From: Microbacteriaceae bacterium UBA4731
GTDB lineage: Bacteria > Actinomycetota > Actinomycetes > Actinomycetales > Microbacteriaceae
NCBI GenBank assembly: GCA_002404115.1
Contig: DHJB01000015.1
Location: 1 to 8,114, forward strand
Length of the DNA: 8,114 nt
Reading direction: 5' to 3'
Shown: positions 5,309-8,114 of the stretch, piece after piece
Numbering within the stretch: the stretch's first letter is position 1
Layout: each line of letters opens with the position of its first letter
Position numbers and translations under genes: made by a program
Notes under the pieces: generated by a model
The model's database searches: none
Told to the model about the DNA's origin: nothing
Seen by the model: only the letters and a program-made list of their open reading frames with translations

Positions 5309-6400
5309 CTAGCCGATGCGCGTCAGCACCGTGAACGACATGGTCGCGCTCGATCCGTTGATGCAGGTTTGGTAGAGCAGTCCGTACCCGCGGGGGACGC
5401 TTGACGTGCCCTGCGTGTTCGCGTTGAGCACGGCCACCACCTTGCCAACCCGGTAGGTGCCGTGGCGCACGCCGGAGAGGGTGATGATGCTCCCCGCCCC
5501 GGGGAAGCTCGACCCGCCGCACGACCAGTGCTCGGCGATCACGGCGACGCTGTAGTGCGCGGTGATGTCCACCGCGCCGCGGCAGGCGTCGATCTGCGCC
5601 TGCCAGCCGGATGTCCAGACGTACTTATTGAATCTCGCGGCGCGGGTCGGCGCGGGCGCGACCGCTACCCGGCCGGATCCCGCGACCGGCGCGACCTGTA
5701 CGCCCGGTTGCCGGGCGGCTTTCGCGGCGGCAACAGCGGCCGCGTGTGCCGCCGCCGTGGCCTTTGCTGCCTTCGCGGCCGCGGCCTTGGCCTTGGCTGC
5801 CTTCTCAGCGGCGATCCTGGCCTGCTCCGCGTGCCAGGCCGTGACGGCATCCGTGACCGCCTTCACCGGGCCGGCGAGGTTACCCCGCACGGAGGCCAGG
5901 TCGGCTGCCGCCGGAAACGTCAGCTGCCGCAGCGTCGCGGCCGCCTGCACGAAGGCGGGACGCCCGGAGAAGGAGCCTGCGGTCGACGTGGCAGCGTCGG
6001 CGGCCCAGCCGGCGCGTGCGATTTCGTCCTCGGCCGCGGCGACCCGCCCGTTCTCCAGCCGGATCACATCCTGAAGCGCGGTCCGCGAGGTTTCCTTGAG
6101 GACCTTGCCGGCGCTGTTGTCGAGCTTCAGTTGCGCCGACGCGACGACCGACCGGGCGACGGCGATCGTGCCTGTGGCTTGCAGTCGGGCGTCCTGGAAG
6201 TCGGCGACGGCGCCGAGGTACTGGGATTCGCTGAGGTACACCGTGGCATCCGCGTGCTGGGATCCCAGCGCGACAGAGCCGCCGGCCAACGCGAGGGGCA
6301 CGGCAACTATCGCAACTGCCGTGAGAATGCGTCGGCGGGCGCGCGCCAGCGGAGAGGATTTTTCGCGGGCGGGTAGTCCGCGCTGAGTCGGGTCACTCAT
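5309..6400 (-). CDS. Membrane-anchored Ala/Lys-rich helical protein with Cys-containing C-terminal domain, possibly sortase-like
   Basis: I do not recognise a named family. The 363-residue protein from ATG 6400 (AAAAGGCG about 10 nt upstream) has a positively charged N-terminus (ARARRR 20-24), one membrane segment or uncleaved signal (about 25-47), and a long helical region (about 55-230). The helical region ends in an Ala/Lys/Glu-rich stretch (194-230) able to span the wall or form a coiled coil. A Pro/Val linker follows (231-255), then a compact domain of about 105 residues (259-363). That domain has C273, the motif AEHWSCGG (289-296), YRV (316-318), QTC (344-346) and R361. The spacing of His291, Cys346 and Arg361 recalls sortase catalytic residues, but this is an inference. 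The protein should face outward. An in-frame ATG at 6631 was not used, because the added 77 residues look like non-coding translation. It is divergent from the VanZ-family gene. Confidence 0.8.
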   Translation of the reverse strand: MSDPTQRGLPAREKSSPLARARRRILTAVAIVAVPLALAGGSVALGSQHADATVYLSESQYLGAVADFQDARLQATGTIAVARSVVASAQLKLDNSAGKVLKETSRTALQDVIRLENGRVAAAEDEIARAGWAADAATSTAGSFSGRPAFVQAAATLRQLTFPAAADLASVRGNLAGPVKAVTDAVTAWHAEQARIAAEKAAKAKAAAAKAAKATAAAHAAAVAAAKAARQPGVQVAPVAGSGRVAVAPAPTRAARFNKYVWTSGWQAQIDACRGAVDITAHYSVAVIAEHWSCGGSSFPGAGSIITLSGVRHGTYRVGKVVAVLNANTQGTSSVPRGYGLLYQTCINGSSATMSFTVLTRIG

Positions 6401-6666
6401 TGTCGTAGTCGCCTTTTCGGGAAGGGACGTTCGGGCTCCCAGTAAACCCTGCAGGGCGAGAAATGAATAGACCTCACGTTTGGCAATTCGGGCCGCGACT
6501 GCCCCCAGTTCGGGGTTGCCTGCGGGCGATCGCGGGCGCCGCGCGTGCGGGCACAGGGCTGGCTGCCACCGACGAGTGCGGCTATCGTGGTCAGATCGAC
6601 GGTGATCCGGCTCTGCGAACGGCGCCGTCACCCGAGCAGTCCGTTCTGATCTGGCGGGGTGGGTGT
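6401..6666. other. Divergent intergenic region between the helical protein and VanZ genes
   Basis: 266 bp without a supported gene. It holds the minus-strand promoter candidate with its palindrome (6441-6469). On the plus strand there is only a weak TATCGT at about 6582-6587 that could be a -10 for the VanZ gene. Nothing else was recognised. Confidence 0.5.
6441..6469 (-). promoter_or_regulatory. Candidate promoter with palindrome in its spacer, for the 5309-6400 gene
   Basis: On the minus strand, TATTCA (6469-6464) and TTTACT (6446-6441) are separated by 17 bp and would start transcription near 6434, about 34 nt before the ATG. The spacer contains a perfect 10-bp palindrome, CCCTGCAGGG (6447-6456), directly against the -10, where a repressor could bind. 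The -35 matches the consensus at only three positions. Confidence 0.3.
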
Positions 6667-7167
6667 GTGACCAACGCGAAAGACGTTCGGCGATCTGAGT
6701 TGCAGCGAGCCGCGCTGGAGCGGGCGGAGCGGCGGCACGCCGAGCTGCATCGGGTGACGCTGTGGCTGACGCTCGCCTATCTGATCCTGCTCGCGTTCGT
6801 TGCGTTTTGGCCGACCCCCGTCGACCAGGGCGCGCACGGCGCGATCAGTTCACTCATCCGCTGGCTGCACGCCCACGGCGCACCCGCGTGGGTTCGGTAC
6901 TCGATGATCGAATTCGGGGCGAACATTGCCATGTTCGTGCCCGTGGGGCTGTTCGTGGCGATCCTCGCGGGTGCGCGACGCTGGTGGCTCGGGATCCTCG
7001 TGGGCTTCCTAGCCAGCTGCGCGATTGAAGTGGGACAGCTCGCGTTCCTGCCGGCGCGCTTCGCGACCGTCTACGACGTCATTGCGAACACGTCGGGGGC
7101 GGTCATCGGCGCGATTATCGCCCTGCTCGCCCTGCGCTTCACGTACGCCGAGGTCGAGCGGGACTAG
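6667..7167 (+). CDS. VanZ-family membrane protein
   Basis: A 166-residue integral membrane protein of the VanZ-like family. VanZ itself gives low-level teicoplanin resistance by an unknown mechanism, but most actinobacterial members have no known role. The N-terminus (1-29) is charged and helical. Four membrane segments follow at about 30-49, 81-101, 104-122 and 141-158. Family motifs visible are FWPTPVDQ (47-54), EFGANIAMFVPVG (82-94), AIEVGQL (119-125) and TVYDVIANTSGAVIG (134-148). GTG 6667 is preferred; a G-rich sequence (GGGGTGGG) lies just upstream. Starting at ATG 6463 would add 68 residues rich in Arg/Gly/Pro that do not resemble the family. It is divergent from the helical Ala/Lys-rich gene and convergent with the Ig-repeat gene (37 nt between stops). 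No terminator was seen in that gap. Confidence 0.85.
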   Translation: MTNAKDVRRSELQRAALERAERRHAELHRVTLWLTLAYLILLAFVAFWPTPVDQGAHGAISSLIRWLHAHGAPAWVRYSMIEFGANIAMFVPVGLFVAILAGARRWWLGILVGFLASCAIEVGQLAFLPARFATVYDVIANTSGAVIGAIIALLALRFTYAEVERD

Positions 7168-7204
7168 CTCTTGGACGGCGTCTCCGTTGGATCCGGTTCG
7201 GCGG

Positions 7205-8114
7205 TTAGGGAATCGTAATGGTGGGGGCCGAGTACTTGGTGACCCAGAAGTAGCCCAACTTGGAGCCGACCACGCGTACCTTGAGCGCGAAGCCCCGGTC
7301 GGCGGAGACCACTGTGTAGGTCTTCGCCGTCGCCCCGATGATGGCCACGTCGGAGCGATACCACTGGTACTTCAGCCTCACCGTCGCAGGACCCCACGTC
7401 CCCGGGTTCGCCGTCAGTGCCGAGCCAACCGTCGCCGTGCCCGTGATCGTCGGCGTGGCCGATGTCAGGGCGCCCTTCGCGATCACCGTCGTTGCTGCCG
7501 ACGCGCGGGAACGGCTCGTGTACCCGGTCTTGGAACCCGTCACCAGCACGGTGAGGGTCTTGCCGGCATTGGCGCCGGACAGCGTGTACGTTTTCGCCCT
7601 TGCCCCGTCGATCTGGACTCCGGCGCGGTACCACTGGTACGCCATTGTGACCACGCCGGGACCCCAGTCACCGGGGTGCGCCGTCAGCGTGGAGCCAACC
7701 GTCTTCGTACCGGTGATCGTCGGGGTGACTGCCTTGACGTGCGGCATTGCGTTCAGCTGCGCATTGATGCCGGTGACCGCGGCCGCGGATCCAATCGTGA
7801 TCGGTTTCGCCTCGGCGAAAGTGTGGACGTCGTTGTAGTACTCGGGGATGAGGCCCGTTGCCGATCCCTCGAAGTCGAAGGTCACCTTGTAGGTTCCCGC
7901 CGCGAGGGCCCCCACGCGGTACTTTCCCTGGGCGTCGGTCAATGCGCCGGAAGCGACGGTTCCGTCCAGGGACACAACGTCCACGGAAACGTACGCGGCC
8001 GGCGACACGGTGCCTGCCACGTTCTGGGTCAGCGTTCCCCCGATCGTGCTCCCCTGCTTCAGGGTCGCGTTGAGGACCGTGTCGCCCGTCGCGCCCACCG
8101 TGACCGTCTTCTCC
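7205..8114 (-). CDS. Secreted beta-sandwich/Ig-like repeat protein, C-terminal part (5' end outside window)
   Basis: 302 residues are visible before TAA; the frame runs open through base 8114, so the start and any signal peptide lie outside. A GTG at 8098 is in frame but is preceded by coding-like sequence (EKTVT), so it is not taken as the start. The first module, about 8110-7740, resembles a carboxypeptidase-regulatory-like or Cna-B-type domain (GALTDAQGKYRVGALAAGTY, then KVTFDFEG). It is followed by two tandem Ig-like repeats of the actinobacterial type: TPTITG...TVGS...W.P....YQWYR...AKTYT...GSK.GY. There is no LPXTG or membrane tail; the protein ends at TITIP. Such modules usually belong to exported adhesins or carbohydrate-active proteins; any enzyme domain would be upstream. 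Function is not determinable here. Confidence 0.85.
   Translation of the reverse strand, partial: EKTVTVGATGDTVLNATLKQGSTIGGTLTQNVAGTVSPAAYVSVDVVSLDGTVASGALTDAQGKYRVGALAAGTYKVTFDFEGSATGLIPEYYNDVHTFAEAKPITIGSAAAVTGINAQLNAMPHVKAVTPTITGTKTVGSTLTAHPGDWGPGVVTMAYQWYRAGVQIDGARAKTYTLSGANAGKTLTVLVTGSKTGYTSRSRASAATTVIAKGALTSATPTITGTATVGSALTANPGTWGPATVRLKYQWYRSDVAIIGATAKTYTVVSADRGFALKVRVVGSKLGYFWVTKYSAPTITIP
7208..7726 (-). repeat. Two tandem 90-residue Ig-like repeats (coding)
   Basis: Repeat 1 (7726-7457) and repeat 2 (7456-7208) start with the same TPTITGT and share YQWYR, AKTYT and GSK.GY at the same offsets, a 270-bp period. The last copy is truncated at the C-terminus. Both copies diverge clearly at DNA level, so they are old duplications rather than recent slippage products. 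Confidence 0.85.

Noticed and set aside
5462..6376. 304-codon open frame on the plus strand opposite the helical protein gene
   Set aside because: The product is Arg/Gly/Ala-rich without domains, while the minus frame has an anchor, helix, linker and compact domain in sensible order with a ribosome binding site.
7164..7634. 156-codon open frame on the minus strand in another phase over the Ig-repeat gene
   Set aside because: The phase encoding YQWYR repeats is clearly the real one; the alternative gives His/Gly/Arg-rich sequence and runs into the VanZ stop region.

Overview
The window looks like chromosomal DNA from a high-GC actinobacterium, most likely a member of the Microbacteriaceae or a close relative. 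The signs are strong G/C at third codon positions, GTG starts, a PASTA-containing class A penicillin-binding protein, secreted proteins with actinobacterial 'YQWYR' Ig-like repeats, and a conserved actinobacterial gene neighbourhood. The family assignment is by recognition; no search was run.

Layout: (1) 1-714 (+) is the C-terminal third of acetyl-CoA synthetase. (2) 715-860 is intergenic and holds a striking palindromic element (perfect 22-bp arms at 765-786 and 824-845) between two convergent genes. (3) 861-1501 (-) is a two-gene unit: a 55-residue DUF4177-type protein and, 2 nt downstream, a RidA/YjgF-family protein. (4) 1502-1551 is a very compact divergent promoter region. (5) 1552-5120 (+) is a second two-gene unit: a bifunctional penicillin-binding protein with two PASTA domains (PonA2-like) and a membrane-anchored calcineurin-like metallophosphoesterase. 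(6) 5184-5257 is tRNA-Pro(CGG), with its own likely promoter and a 14-bp terminator hairpin. (7) 5309-6400 (-) is a membrane-anchored, helical, Ala/Lys-rich protein of unknown function whose C-terminal domain may be sortase-like. (8) 6667-7167 (+) is a VanZ-family membrane protein, divergent from it. (9) 7205-8114 (-) is the C-terminal part of a secreted multi-domain beta-sandwich protein with tandem Ig-like repeats; its 5' end lies outside the window.

The RidA - DUF4177 / PBP - phosphoesterase block matches the order of Mycobacterium tuberculosis Rv3678c - Rv3678A ... ponA2 (Rv3682) - Rv3683, but the ArsA-like and whiB4 genes that separate the two halves there are absent. In this block the PBP polymerises and cross-links peptidoglycan, and the phosphoesterase is a probable co-transcribed envelope partner with unknown substrate. 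The segment after the tRNA is cell-envelope-related but of unknown function, and is the more lineage-specific part.

I saw no CRISPR array, transposase, integrase, phage gene or complete novel operon. The points most worth following up are the palindromic element, the possible sortase-like domain, and the leaderless, overlapping divergent promoters.
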